NCBI GenBank assembly: GCA_900312665.1
Contig: ONZQ02000002.1
Location: 2,629,863 to 2,693,862, forward strand
Length of the DNA: 64,000 nt
Source: Cephalotrichum gorgonifer
Taxonomy: Eukaryota; Ascomycota; Sordariomycetes; Microascales; Microascaceae
Reading direction: 5' to 3'
Shown here: piece by piece, positions 1-12,762 of the stretch
Position numbering within the stretch: the stretch's first letter is position 1
Layout: each line of letters starts with the position of its first letter
Position numbers and translations under genes: made by a program
Notes under the pieces: generated by a model
Told to the model about the DNA's origin: nothing
Database searches by the model: none
Seen by the model: only the letters and a program-made list of their open reading frames with translations

Positions 1-302
1 AAAAAATCAAGGCCGGTAAGTGGATTGGTTTGGTGCTTGAATGTAGAAGGAGGCGATATTGTCGCTTGCGGGAAATTCGGCCGTCATTGCTATCTGCCTC
101 ATCGGTTCCGTGTAAGAAGACATCGGCCCGTGAGCCCACAGACCTCCCCTCGGAGGGGTCTTCACCGGCCTCTATTGGAGCGCACACTCGTGGCGACGGA
201 TTCCCACCAACCACCACCTGTCACGCGCCACCCGGTTCGCGCTCGCCCTACCTGCACAGTGCTACTTCTACCTACTGCTTTCGGCGATGGGGGCGGTGGT
301 GA

Positions 303-351
303 TGGTGTGTGTCTCCGTGTGTGTGTGCTTATGTACATGTGTGTGTGTGGC
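303..351. repeat. GT-rich microsatellite
   Basis: An imperfect (GT)n tract, interrupted by short CTCC and CTTATGTACAT segments. It accounts for the Val/Cys-rich frames on the plus strand and the Thr/His-rich frame on the minus strand, so those frames are not taken as genes. Confidence 0.8.
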
Positions 352-3300
352 AGTCAATCTATCCCTCTCCTCCCGAACCGCCCATCCCTTTCCCCCCTGC
401 GCCTCAGAAAGGCTCACCGGGCTGGCTAAAATAAGAAATCTCGATCTGCCGTCTCTTGGTTTCGTTCTAGCCTGCTTCGGGTGCATGGCGTGCGTCTTTA
501 TCTGGGGGACGGGATATAGGATGTACCGGATACTTTCGGACCCAGTCCCTCGCTTTTTCTTTTGCGAAGCGAAGCGCCGGGAGGCGTACTCTATGTGAGA
601 GGGCTTTTCCCCGTCCGACTCCTTGTCACTCACTGATCGCGGTGGGTGTGACGAGTCGAGGAGTCACTAGGTCTGGTGACTGGGGATCTTGTGACGCCGA
701 TGATCAGCTGTGACTATTGGTTCCGCGCGTAATAAAACAGGTTGGGCCCTGCCCTCCGTCCCCCAAGCCCGCGATTGCATTGTGGTTGGAGAGTGGAGAG
801 ATTACGGTGCCTATCCCCACACACTGTGCCGGGCCCTCGGCGCTGACCGTGGGTCCGGCTTGTTCGGACCCGCCACATGATCCGGGCCGCTCGACGCGGA
901 CGCCGGCCCGGCATTCTCCACTCTTTTCGACGTCAGGTGCCGGGTGCTACGGCGGTCATTAGCACACGCCCGCCCTTCTTCTCTCCTAGAACCTTTTATC
1001 AATGCAAGCTCTAGTGCAAGCAGCTGTTAAAATTTGTAAGGTCAGACCAGGGCTGGACCTCCCGCTAGGAGCTAGAACCGAGACAGTACCATCCCTAGGC
1101 CGGGAGGGGATAGAGACCGACGAACTCCGAATCCTAAGGGATGTTAGTAACTAGAATAAAGCGAGTTCCTGTTAATGAAAGCTCCCGGAGGGTCACCTTT
1201 CAGAATATTGGTGGTGGGATGGCTAGCCCTTGAGGGTTCAGCTCATTATGAGTGACTTGTATAAGATTTCTCCAGGCCGCCCTTGCCATCATTTCCATCC
1301 CGTGATTACTACGATGAGGAAACTACGGCCTCCTATTCAACTAACCATCATTTTATCACACGGGCGGTTCGCGGACGGAAGAGGGAGAGGAGCGGGGAAG
1401 GGAGAGAGAGGCCGTTTGACTTAACAGCTAGCGTGCTAGTTCTCGGATAGGCGGGCCCTCTTTCGCAACTAGCCCTACATGGTATGCCCTGAAATCCATA
1501 TGTTTGTGAAGATTTGGAAGGGAACGCTGGTGCCCCTATCCGCCCGTAGTCTCTCAGATAATCACTTGCTTGAACGGACTCAACTGATGCTCGGGAGTCG
1601 TTGCGGATGAGTGACTCAGGGAATTGAGCCGCTTCCAGTCTGGTAAGAAGAATGGTCAAAGAAAGGTCGCCAGGTGTGGATGTGGGCACAGGCAACAGGC
1701 ACTTGACGAGGCTCACGCTTCTGACAGCAGAAAGATGGATCATTGAGTCATCTTGGGGATCATGTTTTCTACCAGATCGGCATGCGAGGCGGCGAGTAGT
1801 GAGGCCACCCTAACCAGCGAGGACTCAATACCCAACATCCAATTGCACCAAACCCCTCCACCTCACTAGAAGACGCTCCGGTGGCTCTGGTAGCGTCCGT
1901 CAAAAATATGGTTCGTCAATTTCCGGGCAAAGCGTCTCAGGGCCAGGCTTAGTAGCAGCAACGTGCAATCCTTCCGGGTCGACGAGGCACCCAGCATCCT
2001 GCTACTCACTCATGGTGTTAAATGCAATCCACCTGGATCTACGACTTCTATTTGACAGGAGCTTGGGAGAGATAGAGACTGAGGGACAGGGAGGTTGCAG
2101 GATAAGCCGCTGCCTAGTGTGAGTTGGTGATATCGTGCTTAAAGCCGCGGCGGTTGGCGGTCTTTGATTACTCCTTGCTTGGTAACCGGCCGGCTTGTGC
2201 CTCTCCACGAAAGAACACCAGGATAAGCCATGCGTTTGGTTACCGCAGCCTACACACCTATCTGTAAAGCGCCCAACAGGATCGTGTCCTGCGGCTCAGA
2301 CTCAGGGAGGGCAACACCAGAGAAGATCGGAACGACATATTTGGTGAGCGGGAACACCCTGATACTGGTGTCGGTACGTTGGAGAATGAGGTCCATGTAG
2401 GGCAGACACGAGAGATCGTAATTATAGCTGTCAAGGCAAGCATATACTTCGCTGAATGGCCACGGGCTGGGCTACCGATACGCAACCTTTTATATGTTAC
2501 TCAAAAGTTCACATCTATTTCGTCATCTCTCCCCCCCCCTTCCTAAATCCTACCTTCCTCGAGTCAGAAAGGCCCGGCAAGTCTTAGCCTGGTTGCTGTG
2601 GAGGGAGGTCGCAGCCACAGCACCATTCACGCTGCAGCAGTAGGGAGGGCTTAGAACCGGCCGGTCCTGACAAGCAATAATCACGGTAGCAAGGAAGGAT
2701 GCGCGCTGTTGCCGATGTCAATTGATCGTAGCTTGGAGCATTGCTCGTAGCTTGGAGTCCGAGTACGGCATTTGCATCGTCGATGCTGGCGGCCTGGAGG
2801 AGCCATATCGGTGAGGCGGCGACATAACGAACTCGTCGAGCTCTGGTCGTGACCGACGACGAGCGACATCGCCCATAATCGGCAGGTGCCAGCTCCCGTA
2901 CGGGCCACCGATGGCTGCGAGTGGCAGACAGTAATGGGAACTGCAATCTTTTCCATGTTGACGAACAAACAAGTCTTGACCGTGCTGGCTGCTGCTTCCT
3001 ACATCACCATCATCGAGGTGTATCCCCCGGTATCAAGAGGCAATGCGTTCGCGAGACATGACATTGATCGGAGATAGTGGCATGGCCGTGGAGCCCATGC
3101 CTGATATCCTGAGGACAGGATCAACGCGGCTTTTATGAGTAGATGCGGTGACGACTGGGGGACAGCCTCTTACTGAAGTTTACGCGTGGACGTTGTAAAT
3201 GCCCCTATTCCTCTGGTACTTCGCAGCAAGGAGGAATAGTGCAGTGTACGAGGTATATGCCCCCGTCGGCATCTACCATGCACGATGGAAGTACGGGTAT

Positions 3301-3782
3301 AGTCCCCGAAACCGGATTGCGGACGTGGGTTGGGCACAACTTGGCCCGTCGATCTGGGTTGGACAGGAGTCGGCTGGAATGGGAGCGGAGCTCAATACCA
3401 TATTGAGCCCGGAACGGGCCCCGTGCTCCGCTTTCCCCGAGATAACATGGCACTCTTCTCCGAGACATCAAGAGCATCGATTTTCGGGCTGCGGGCGCCG
3501 ACTGGGCGCCGATCGGCTCCCTACAGAACGTGGCGCCTGTCCTGTCGGTCTCGTCCAAAAAGTCGGTATGGCTGGGGCAGCGCAGGGAGATCGGCAGAAT
3601 CTGCGCGTGCTCGTCAGACTTTGCTTGATTCATCCGGGGCATATGGCCTAACTCCGGGTTTTGGGGTACAAGTGTGTGTGAATGTGAGTGATACGGCGAG
3701 CTGTGGGGCTCGCAGCGGCGAATCCGCACCCGCCATTATTTAGCTTTCAAGCTTTCTATGATTAATACGCTTGGGGGGAGGT

Positions 3783-3798
3783 GGGGGGGGGGGGGGGG
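3783..3798. repeat. 16-bp poly-G tract
   Basis: An uninterrupted run of 16 G follows a G-rich lead-in. It could be a length-variable homopolymer or a point of sequencing uncertainty. Confidence 0.85.
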
Positions 3799-4800
3799 TA
3801 ATCTCCGGAAATTACCATCACGAGTGTGTTTAGCATTCGTACTCGTGTGAAGAATATTGCACGAGGTGGGGAGCACAACTCTATCTGAAGTGCACGACCC
3901 ACAGTCTTATCGCCGACCTAAGTTCTCCCGGTCGAGCTGCTAGTTTGGCTAGGCGATGTTAATGAGCACTACTCGGACAGGCGGTTGAGATAGCACGTGT
4001 GCTAGTTTCCATTTTATCGCGAAACGGATACCTCCGCCTTCCGGCTTTAGTTTAGTGCGTATTACTAAAGAGAAAGTTAGACTCGCCGACATGACTGGAA
4101 GTGGACTCAATATTCCAAGCAGAGACTGGGCGACGAAACTGTGGTTATTCGCCGCATTCATCAGCAGCGTTGACCACGAGGATGGAGGAACGTGCTGGTT
4201 TCAAGTGCTCTGGCAGGTACGTACCCCTGTTGGCCCACATTTCTACTCTCACTAGTGACTCAGGCCGACGCCCTGCATTATACTTGCTTGACTCGACGGA
4301 AGCGGGCCATGTGCCAAGGTGGCGACGGGTCCACCTTCCACAATGATTGTCCCCACTTATTGTAATTCCAGCCGGCCCCGCTCCGTCCCCCGCCGCTGTA
4401 ACGTGAATTTGATCCCATCAAAGATACCCCACATCCTTCCGATTACAGACAAGATATTGAACGTTCCTTCCTGCGCGAATACGACGAGTTAGAGGGAGAA
4501 GGTGCCTCCTAATCCCAGCTTCCCTTTGGGTCAATGCAAGAATAAAGTACCTAAAACACGGAGTACTTCCTAGCCTGTCCCATAACTACTTGTATTGCTC
4601 ATGGCAGTGGCTACTACTCGGTACCCCTTGCTGGTGGGGTACCGCGGTTAAGTCTCGGCTCTCCACACAAAGAGGCCAAACGTTGTGACTCCCCCACCGG
4701 GCCGGGGTCCATCTTTTCCTGTTTAGGCTATCCTTCGCGCCTTCGCTTTGTAATCCGTCCCCCCCAAACACACTAACTTACACTCAGAATTTTTCAAGCT

Positions 4801-5211
4801 TCAAGCGCCCCCCCATCTTCCAGGGGGTACGAAGGGTGGGTATCCATTCGCTCCTTCGGCTTCCGGAGATGTGCGCTGAGATGGGTGTTGGGCCAATTTT
4901 TCGGCGGTGGCCAAGACTTCAGCGTAGTATTCCTCTGCTATCGTGCTCCACTTCCGTATTGCTATGCGCTCGACGATCTGGGTATAAACACAAACCAGTA
5001 TCCGCCTCGGACCGTCACTTGTGCTGGCTCCTTCCTCATGTTTCCCTGCCCTTAGGGATTTGATAGCCCCTTCGTTGTTCACCATTGCCATCTTGGCCGC
5101 GCTCCTTGAGCTAGCCAGATCGCGAAGCTGGGTTACTGATTGCCCATCACCGGCGGTTTTGGGCATTCCCAGCTTTTTTTTTTTCATTGTTTTAAGCATC
5201 ACTTCGTCCAC
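4801..5211 (-). CDS. Doubtful hypothetical protein, 136 aa
   Basis: A single open frame of 136 codons begins 120 bp from, and divergent to, the ABC transporter start. The product is Lys/Ala/Glu-rich at its N-terminus and has a plausible amphipathic helical stretch around residues 85-110 (KWSTIAEEYYAEVLATAEKL). I recognise no domain, signal peptide or membrane segment. It could be a small real gene, an exon of a larger one, or a chance frame in the ABC promoter. Protein-like composition is the only support; no splice sites or conserved motif back it. Confidence 0.25.
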   Translation of the reverse strand: MDEVMLKTMKKKKLGMPKTAGDGQSVTQLRDLASSRSAAKMAMVNNEGAIKSLRAGKHEEGASTSDGPRRILVCVYTQIVERIAIRKWSTIAEEYYAEVLATAEKLAQHPSQRTSPEAEGANGYPPFVPPGRWGGA

Positions 5212-5330
5212 CCACTGTAACCCCTAATCACGCTGTTTACCTTACACTACCGGCCTAGATATCCCCAATTATTTTTGTGACCGACATATAGCCTGCTCTT
5301 ACGAACCAACTACCACCCCATAATCCAATA

Positions 5331-8300
5331 ATGGCCGACGAGAAGCCTCGTCAGGCTGCCGAGAGGTCGCCCTCGCCCTCCTCCCAAGGCACCAAAGGAC
5401 ATCCATTCGAAGCGGATATCGAGCAGGGATCTCCCACCGACCCGGCTGCTCTTGAGGATGTCTACTCGGGTATCTCAGTGAAGCAGGCGGAAGCCGACTT
5501 TGCGGACCTGGAGCGGGAGCTGTCGAGAGTTAGCCGTGTTGCTAGCACGGGTACCAGGCGACGGCCAACCGACACCGAGAAAGCCGCCGGCGCGAGTGCT
5601 ACTGATGTATCCGTCGACGCCACTATCGAACCCTTCGATCTTGAAAGCGCCCTCCGCGGCGGCCTGGATGCGGAGCGCGCGGCCGGAGTCCGCCCCAAGC
5701 ACATCGGCGTGCACTGGGATGGACTGACCGTCAAGGGCTTCGCGAGCCAGGAGAACTACGTCGACACTTTCGTGAATGGCCTCATCAACTCTGTCAACGT
5801 CATAACCCCCATCCTGGGCCTGCTCGGCCTGCAGAAGAAGCCTGCCGAGACAACTCTGCTGGACAACTTCCGGGGCGTCGTCAAACCCGGAGAGATGGTC
5901 CTTGTGCTCGGCCGACCTGGCTCGGGATGCACCACCTTCTTGAAGACTATCTCCAACCACCGCTACGGCTACACGGGTGTCACCGGCGATGTCATGTACG
6001 GGCCATGGAATGCAAAGGAATTCCTGCGCTATCGCGGCGAGGCCGTGTATAATGGGGAGGACGACATCCATCACCCTACCCTGACTGTCGAGCAGACTCT
6101 AGATTTTGCCTTGGAGATGAAGGTTCCTGGAAAGCGCCCGGCCGGTGTCTCGAAGGACCAGTTCAAGGAGAGCGTCATCACCATGCTCCTAAAGATGTTC
6201 AACATCGAGCATACGCGTAACACCATTGTTGGAAATGCCTTCATTCGTGGTGTCTCGGGTGGTGAAAGGAAGCGCGTCTCCATTGCCGAGATGATGGTCA
6301 CCAACGCCTGCATTCTTTCCTGGGACAACAGCACCCGCGGTCTCGACTCCAGCACGGCTCTCGACTTCGTCAAGTCTCTCCGCATCCAGACCGACCTTTA
6401 CAAGACCACCACCTTCGTCTCGCTGTACCAGGCGTCCGAGAACATCTACAAGGTCTTCGATAAGGTCATGGTCATCGATGGAGGCAAGGAGGTCTTCTTC
6501 GGCCCGATCGGTGAGGCGCGAGCCTACTTCGAGGGTCTCGGCTTCGCCCCCCGTCCGAGACAGACGACTCCCGACTACCTTACCGGATGCACCGACGAGT
6601 TTGAGAGAGACTACGCTGACGGTTACTCGCCCCAGAACGCGCCTCACTCTCCCGAAACCCTCGCCAAGGCCTTTAGGGAGTCTGACATCTCTCGTAGGCT
6701 GGACGATGAGATGTCTGGCTACAAGGACAACCTGGAGAACGAGAGGGAGAAATATGAGGATTTCCGAACGGCTGTCGTGGAAAGCAAGCGGTCGTCTCCG
6801 AAGAAGTCCATTTACGCAACCGGGTTCCACCTCCAAGTGGCCGGCCTGGTGCGGAGGCAGTTCTTCCTGAAGCTGCAGGACAGGATGGGCCTGGCCCTCT
6901 CTTGGCTTCGAAGCATCGTCATCGCCGTCGTTCTCGGCACGCTCTACCTCAACCTCGGCTCGACCTCCGCCAGCGCCTTCAGCAAGGGTGGTGTCTTGTT
7001 CATCGCCCTTCTCTTCAACGCTTTCCAGGCATTCTCGGAGCTGGCCAGCACCATGACGGGCCGCGCAATTGTCAATAAGCATAAGACCTACGCGTTCCAT
7101 CGGCCGTCCGCCCTTTGGATCGCCCAGATTATCGTGGATCAGGCCTTCGCTGCGACGCAAATCATGATCTTCTCCATTATCGTCTACTTTATGACTGGAC
7201 TGGTTAGGAATGCCGGCGCGTTCTTTACTTTCTATCTCATGATCTTGTCCGGGAATATTGCCATGACTCTATTCTTCCGCATCGTTGGTTGCGCAAGCCC
7301 GGACTTCGATACGGCCATTAGGTCTACGGTATTCCTAATCACCTGTTTCATTATCACATCTGGCTACTTGATCCAATACCAGTCTCAGCATAAGTGGCTC
7401 CGATGGATTTTCTGGATCAACCCTCTAGGATTAACCTTTAGTTCAATGATGATGAACGAGTTCAAGGACATCGACCTGACCTGTTCGGCCGAGTCGCTCA
7501 TCCCGGCGGGACCTGGTTATGATGACATCCAGCACCAGGTGTGCACGCTCGCCGGCTCCACCTCGGGCACCCTGCTTGTAAAGGGCGCGGACTACATCAC
7601 CCAGGGCTTCTCATACGTCCCCAAGGACCTGTGGCGCAACTGGGGAATCGTCTTTGGCCTCATCATTTTCTTCCTCATCATGAACGTTGCGCTTGGTGAG
7701 GTTGTCAGCTACGGAATGGGTGGCAACGCTGCCAACGTCTTTGCGCGCCCGAACAAGGAGCTCAAGCGACTCAACGCCGAACTTCTGAAGAAGAGGGACG
7801 AGAGGAGGAGCGGGGAGAAGTCCGAACACGAGTCGGAGCTCAAGGTCAATTCCGAAGCCGTCCTGACCTGGGAGGAACTGAACTACGACGTCCCGGTCCC
7901 CGGCGGGACCCGCCGACTCTTGAATGATGTCTACGGTTTTGTCCGTCCGGGAGAACTCACTGCTCTTATGGGTGCATCCGGCGCTGGAAAGACGACTCTG
8001 CTGGATGTTCTTGCAGCAAGGAAGAACATTGGTGTTATTAGCGGCTCCACGCTCGTTGATGGGATCGCCCCTGGCAAGCAGTTCCAGCGAGGCACGTCGT
8101 ACGCTGAGCAGCTTGATCTTCACGACCCGACGCAGACTGTTCGCGAGGCGTTCCGCTTCTCTGCGGACCTGAGACAGCCATTCGAGACCCCCCAGAGCGA
8201 GAAGTACGCCTATGTGGAGGAGATTATTTCCCTACTTGAGATGGAGGAGATTGCGGACTGCATCATTGGTACCCCGGAAGCCGGCCTCACCGTCGAGCAG

Positions 8301-9809
8301 CGCAAGCGCGTCACCATCGGTGTCGAATTGTCAGCGAAGCCCCAGCTCCTCCTCTTCCTCGACGAGCCGACGTCCGGCCTCGACAGCCAGAGCGCGTTTA
8401 ACATCGTCCGATTCCTGAAGAAGCTGGCTTCCGCCGGCCAGGCCATCCTCTGCACGATCCACCAGCCCAACGCCGCCCTGTTTGAGAACTTCGACCGTCT
8501 CCTGCTGCTGAAGAAGGGTGGTAGGACGGTCTACTTCGGGCCCATCGGACGAGACGCCCACGTCCTGCGTGGGTACCTGAAGGCACATGGCGCCGAGGCT
8601 GGGGAGTCGGACAACGTGGCAGAGTTCATGCTCGAGGCCATAGGTGCCGGGAGCTCTCCCCGAATTGGGTCCCGCGACTGGGCGGACATCTGGCAAGACA
8701 GCCCCGAGTTTGCGCAGGTCAAGACGACGATCAAGGAGCTGAAGGAGGAGAGGCTGAAGACAACGAAGGCGGCCAACAAGTCCGAGGAGAAGGAGTACGC
8801 CTCGCCGTTCTGGCACCAGCTCAAGGTGGTGACCAACCGCATGAACAGGGCGTTCTGGAGGTCGCCCAACTACCAGGTCACGAGGCTGGCGAACCACTTC
8901 ATCGTCGCGCTTCTAACGGGCCTCACGTACCTGAATCTCGACGACTCGCGGTCCTCGCTCCAGTACAAGGTCTTCGTCATGTTCCAGGTCACGGTGCTCC
9001 CGCCGCTGATCCTTGGGCAGGTGGAGGTCATGTACGACATCCGACGCGCCATCTTCTTCCGCGAGTCGTCTTCCAAGATGTACTCCACGACCACTTTCGC
9101 GGCGTCGATCGTCATTGCGGAGATCCCATACTCCATCATCTGCGCCGTCGTCTTCTTCCTCCCACTCTACTACATGCCCGGCCTGCAGACCGAGGCCTCG
9201 CGCGCGGGCTACCAGTTCTTCATCGTGCTGATCACCGAGATCTTCTCCATCACGCTCGGCCAGGTCCTCGCGGCGCTGGCACCATCGGCCTACATGTCGA
9301 CGCAGTTCGACCCCTTCGTCATGATCACCTTTGCGCTCTTCTGCGGTGTCACGATCCCCGCCCCGCAGATGCCCGGCTTCTGGAAGGCGTGGCTCTACCA
9401 GCTCGACCCCTTCACGCGTCTCATCTCGGGCATGGTCACGACGGAGCTGCACCAGCTGCCGGTCAGGTGTAGCCCCCAGGAGCTGAACAGGTTCACGGCG
9501 CCCGACAACCAGACCTGTGGGGAGTACATGAAGAACTTCTTCGCGGGCGGCGGTCTGGGGTATCTGACGGACGAGTCCGCGTCGGACTGCGAGTACTGCG
9601 CCTTCCGGGTCGGCGACGAGTTCTACCACACGCTGGCCTTTAGCTTCGATAAGCGATGGAGGGACCTGGGGATCCTGACTGCGTTTATCGGCAGCAACTT
9701 GATCATCCTCTTCTTGGCGGTGAGTGCCCCTATTTATTCGAGATGACGAGGAAATTTTGTGCTAATATGTGGTTTACAGAGCCGATATGTGAACTACAAC
9801 AAGAGGTGA
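5331..9809 (+). CDS. PDR-type ABC transporter (ABCG full-size)
   Basis: Exons are 5331-9719 and 9780-9809, giving 1472 aa. The single intron has GTGAGT...TTTACAG and restores the conserved C-terminus SRYVNYNKR. This is a plasma-membrane efflux pump of the pleiotropic drug resistance family, exporting hydrophobic toxicants at the cost of ATP. Domain order is NBD1-TMD1-NBD2-TMD2, typical of fungal PDR proteins. NBD1 has Walker A GRPGSGCTT near residue 194 with the family-typical Cys in place of Lys, signature VSGGERKRVS, and Walker B ending in DNSTRG. NBD2 has canonical Walker A GASGAGKTT near residue 880, a degenerate signature TVEQRKRVT, and Walker B LLLFLDEPTSGLDS. Two blocks of about six membrane helices follow the NBDs. 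The asymmetric ATP sites are normal for the family. The start gives the expected acidic, Ser-rich N-terminus and an A at -3. Drug specificity cannot be read from sequence. Confidence 0.96.
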
Positions 9810-10624
9810 ACGGACCCTTTGTTTCCTTCGGATGCCTGACGTAGCGCCATTATTATCACGCCCGGACCGAAGCTTCAAGCACAGTCTTTCATTACGCCGG
9901 CCTAGTTCAAATTCGCTGGCGCGTGTAGCAGTCGGCTGCTCTCACCCGTCCCCGACCGGACCAAAAGTCGGGCCTTTCTTTTTTTTTTGCATTTATTTTC
10001 TTAGTATTTCTGGGAGGCGTTAGGATGCATACAGGTTGCTTTTGCATCTGGGATCGAAGTCTAAAAGTTAGTGCCGCATTTACGGCGGTTATCGCAAGTA
10101 ATGTACGGAGTAGCGTGTAATAGAAAAGATAGATTGTATTTAGTTGCTTCTTCTCCGTGTGTCTGTGGGGGATAGTCGATCTGAGTGAGACTGAGTGAGA
10201 CTCTGGGGGTGCGGCCGTAGGTGGTGACGCGTCGGTACGTGGGCTCATCTTGTATCTTGCCACAAGCCCCATGTTATATCCACGTGGCGGCGACGGGCCA
10301 TGAAAGCAAAGAAGTGTTCCAGATGACATTGAAATTCATGGGTATTAGACGTGCTCGATGCTAGCTAGCTGCAAGTAAACCTAAATGGTGTCGGCGGGAA
10401 GATATGTACCGCCGCTCGGGGAAGAAAATTCAAAGGGTAAGATAACAATATAAATGGACAAACGCCCTCCCGGCCCGAAGTACTCCAACGCCCTCCTGCC
10501 CCCGTCCCTTGCTCCGCCTTTCGACTGGTGTAATGTGTCTCATGTCCTTCCACGCGCATCAACGACGATCCTGCCTCCCGATCGCTGGTACACGCTTCCT
10601 ATCCTCGTTCGCCCCAAATCGCCC
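9810..10624. other. Convergent intergenic region
   Basis: This is the shared 3' region of the ABC transporter (plus) and the small membrane protein (minus). It is T-rich near 9978-9990 and carries a short direct repeat CTGAGTGAGA at about 10181-10200. I see no gene. Confidence 0.6.
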
Positions 10625-11050
10625 TCACTGGAATCCCTGCTGCTGAGGCGGGTGCGCCGGCGCAGGAGCCTCCGCGGGCTTGGCCTCGGTGCCGTAGTAC
10701 CCAGCGTACCCAGCGTATGCCGGGGCGGCCCCTTGTTGCGGCTGCTGTCCGTACGTGACGCCCTGCTGCTGCTGGCCGTACGGCGCCTGCCCGTACGCCG
10801 GCTGGTGCCCCGGGGGCGCGTACCCGTAGTTCGGGAGCGGGTGGTAGCCCGGGCCAGGGTTCGCGGGGTTGGGGCGCGAGGCGAGGGCGAGCTGCGCGGC
10901 GGCGTTGCGGGCGCGGAGGCGCTTCTGGCGCCGCCTGTAGCAGACGCAGCCGATGATGGGAATGACGACGACGAAGATGAAGACGCCAATGGCAATGGCT
11001 ACTATGTAGCCTATCGCGAGGCTGCGGTAGTTGTCGTTGTAGTAGCCCAT
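10625..11050 (-). CDS. Small single-pass Pro/Gln-rich membrane protein (RCR-like)
   Basis: An intronless frame of 141 aa. A short Tyr/Asn-rich N-terminus (MGYYNDNYR) is followed by one strong membrane segment at residues 12-35 (IGYIVAIAIGVFIFVVVIPI), a basic stop-transfer CYRRRQKRLRAR, and a long Pro/Gly/Gln/Tyr-rich cytosolic tail. This architecture resembles fungal RCR (resistance to Congo red) proteins, which act in sorting of plasma-membrane and cell-wall enzymes, but I cannot confirm membership by eye. The tail contains short proline-tyrosine stretches that could bind WW or SH3 domains. The longer plus-strand frame over the same bases is an Arg/Val-rich shadow caused by GC-biased third positions. 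Confidence is good that a protein is made, moderate on family. Confidence 0.8.
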   Translation of the reverse strand: MGYYNDNYRSLAIGYIVAIAIGVFIFVVVIPIIGCVCYRRRQKRLRARNAAAQLALASRPNPANPGPGYHPLPNYGYAPPGHQPAYGQAPYGQQQQGVTYGQQPQQGAAPAYAGYAGYYGTEAKPAEAPAPAHPPQQQGFQ

Positions 11051-12762
11051 GGTTTGGGTTGTTCTCGCTCTTGGTTTTTTTTCCTCCTCCTTTATTTTAT
11101 TCCGATTTTTTTGTTCGAGTTTGACGGCTGGGGTTGATTTAGGCTGCCGCGTGGGGGATCGACGATCGCTTGATATATTTGGATGGTCGCTCCGTTGAGA
11201 TGGTTTCTCGGAAGAGTGTTCGAGAAACTGCTGCCTTTCCGGGAAGGATGTGAAAAGAGGAAAAGGGGAATGGGTGTGATTTTTCGTGTCGGTTTTTGGG
11301 GTTCATGAATCACTCCTCAGGGAGGAAGGAGCGAGGACAGGGGGGAGGGGAGCACCTGGAAAGGGATCCAGTTCTTGAAAGGGGAACAAGGTGGGTACAC
11401 AGCACAGCCTTATGAAGGGCCCTCGAACAGGTAAGGTTAAACCATGCGCTGGGGGAAGGAGGAGTGGGGCCGGCCCTGTATCATTGGGCAACTTCGGGGA
11501 TGGACAGAGGAAACGCCACGGTCAAGACCGCTTCGACTGCACCGCCTCCTCCCTCGTATTGCTTGGATTAAGATGTGGCCTGTGCGGTACGTACCGCCTA
11601 TCATTATTACACAACTCCGGCGATCTGCGTGCTGACCACTCGATCGGGGAATCTTCGCCGCTCGCTCTGGAATCCTTCCTGTGGCTGGGTCATTGGCGTT
11701 ATCGTGGCTATCTGGGCTGGTTGTACATACGGATAGACCGAGATGGGGTTGACTTAACACGCACAAGCTGTGACCGAATGACTGGCAAGTTTAACACCGG
11801 GGGACTGTATTAGCTTTGGCTAGTCAGGAACGACAGTGGGGGGCCCCCTTGCGCCTGCTTGCCCCACCCATGGGGCAAGCGTATCTTTGATCCTTGCCGC
11901 AGCGACTGCGCCTGCCAGGCGACAGCAAATGGTCACATCCTCGCTTGGGAAGACTTGGTGGCGCTCTTTTGCTGCTCAACCAACCACGACATGTTTGCAC
12001 GTGTGTCCATAGGTCATCTCCCCAGAAATGAGCCCTGAGCTGAGACTTACTACGTAGCCGCTGGTCAGCCCCGAGCCATATCTGTCACCCGCCAGGTTGC
12101 CATCGCCTATCGCCGAAAGATTCCATTTTCTGCGGCAATGGCGTCAGTGGGTCCCTGTCGGTTGCTCGACTTGCGCCATGCTAGGATATCTTGGCCCACT
12201 TGGAATTCCTGATACGGTGGGGCACGACGGGCCACCCTGCCGCCTGGATGGATGCATCTACAGTCTCAACTTCTGACAGCATTCACTACCTTGCCAAAAT
12301 GCGTCCCATCATTGGGGGGGGGGGGGGACCCTCGAGCGAGAATTTTATCACTTTCAATCTCAAGCGAGAGTCCTATTAGGACGGGACCCTTCGACACCAA
12401 CAAGACAGACCCAAGTGGAAAGACTGACCGCCTGGTCTTGGTCCTCAATAATAGAGGTTTCTTCTTTTCGCTTCCCGCAACTTGGGCCGCTTTCTCCCGT
12501 CACAATTCTTCATCGGCAGTGGTTTAATTAATTTACTATAAACCCATAGTAATCAATCCTCAATATAGCCGGTAGAATATGCCCGGTGTAATTGTTACCC
12601 GCTATGGACAGCTGGTATTAGCAGCTCCGCCAGATTGAAGACCTGCTGTCGAGAGGCGACCGTGGTCTTTCCTGTCCGTCACCGGAAAGCCTGTAGCAAG
12701 CGCGACTTGTCGCAACATATGTCTAGTGACGCTTCCGAGGATTGCCTTTGCCCACCTTAACT
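11051..12762. other. Intergenic region between divergent genes
   Basis: This holds the promoters of the small membrane protein (minus) and the LCCL protein (plus). It contains a 14-G run at 12314-12327. The open frames are short and match nothing I know, so I call no gene. Confidence 0.5.
12314..12327. repeat. 14-bp poly-G tract
   Basis: An uninterrupted G run about 440 bp upstream of the LCCL-protein start; a likely length-variable homopolymer. Confidence 0.85.

Larger units (their letters stand above)
1..4800. other. Gene-free left end
   Basis: I see no convincing gene in this stretch. The open frames are short, overlap on both strands and match no family I know. It holds a GT-rich microsatellite near position 300, a 16-G run near 3790, and otherwise mixed-composition spacer. 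The right part should include distal promoter sequence of the ABC transporter that starts at 5331. Confidence 0.5.

Noticed and set aside
3199..3743. Overlapping frames of 137-174 codons on both strands
   Set aside because: Long open frames on three frames at once reflect local composition; no motif or splice structure supports any of them.
6189..7160. 323-codon minus-strand frame inside the ABC transporter
   Set aside because: It lies wholly antisense to NBD1/TMD1, is Val/Glu/Arg-rich as expected from the complement of GC-rich codons, and has no domain.
8913..9629. 238-codon minus-strand frame inside the ABC transporter
   Set aside because: Antisense shadow of the second membrane domain; composition dominated by Arg/Glu/Val.
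10454..11137. 227-codon plus-strand frame
   Set aside because: Antisense of the small membrane protein, whose membrane helix and start are convincing; the shadow is Arg/Val-rich.
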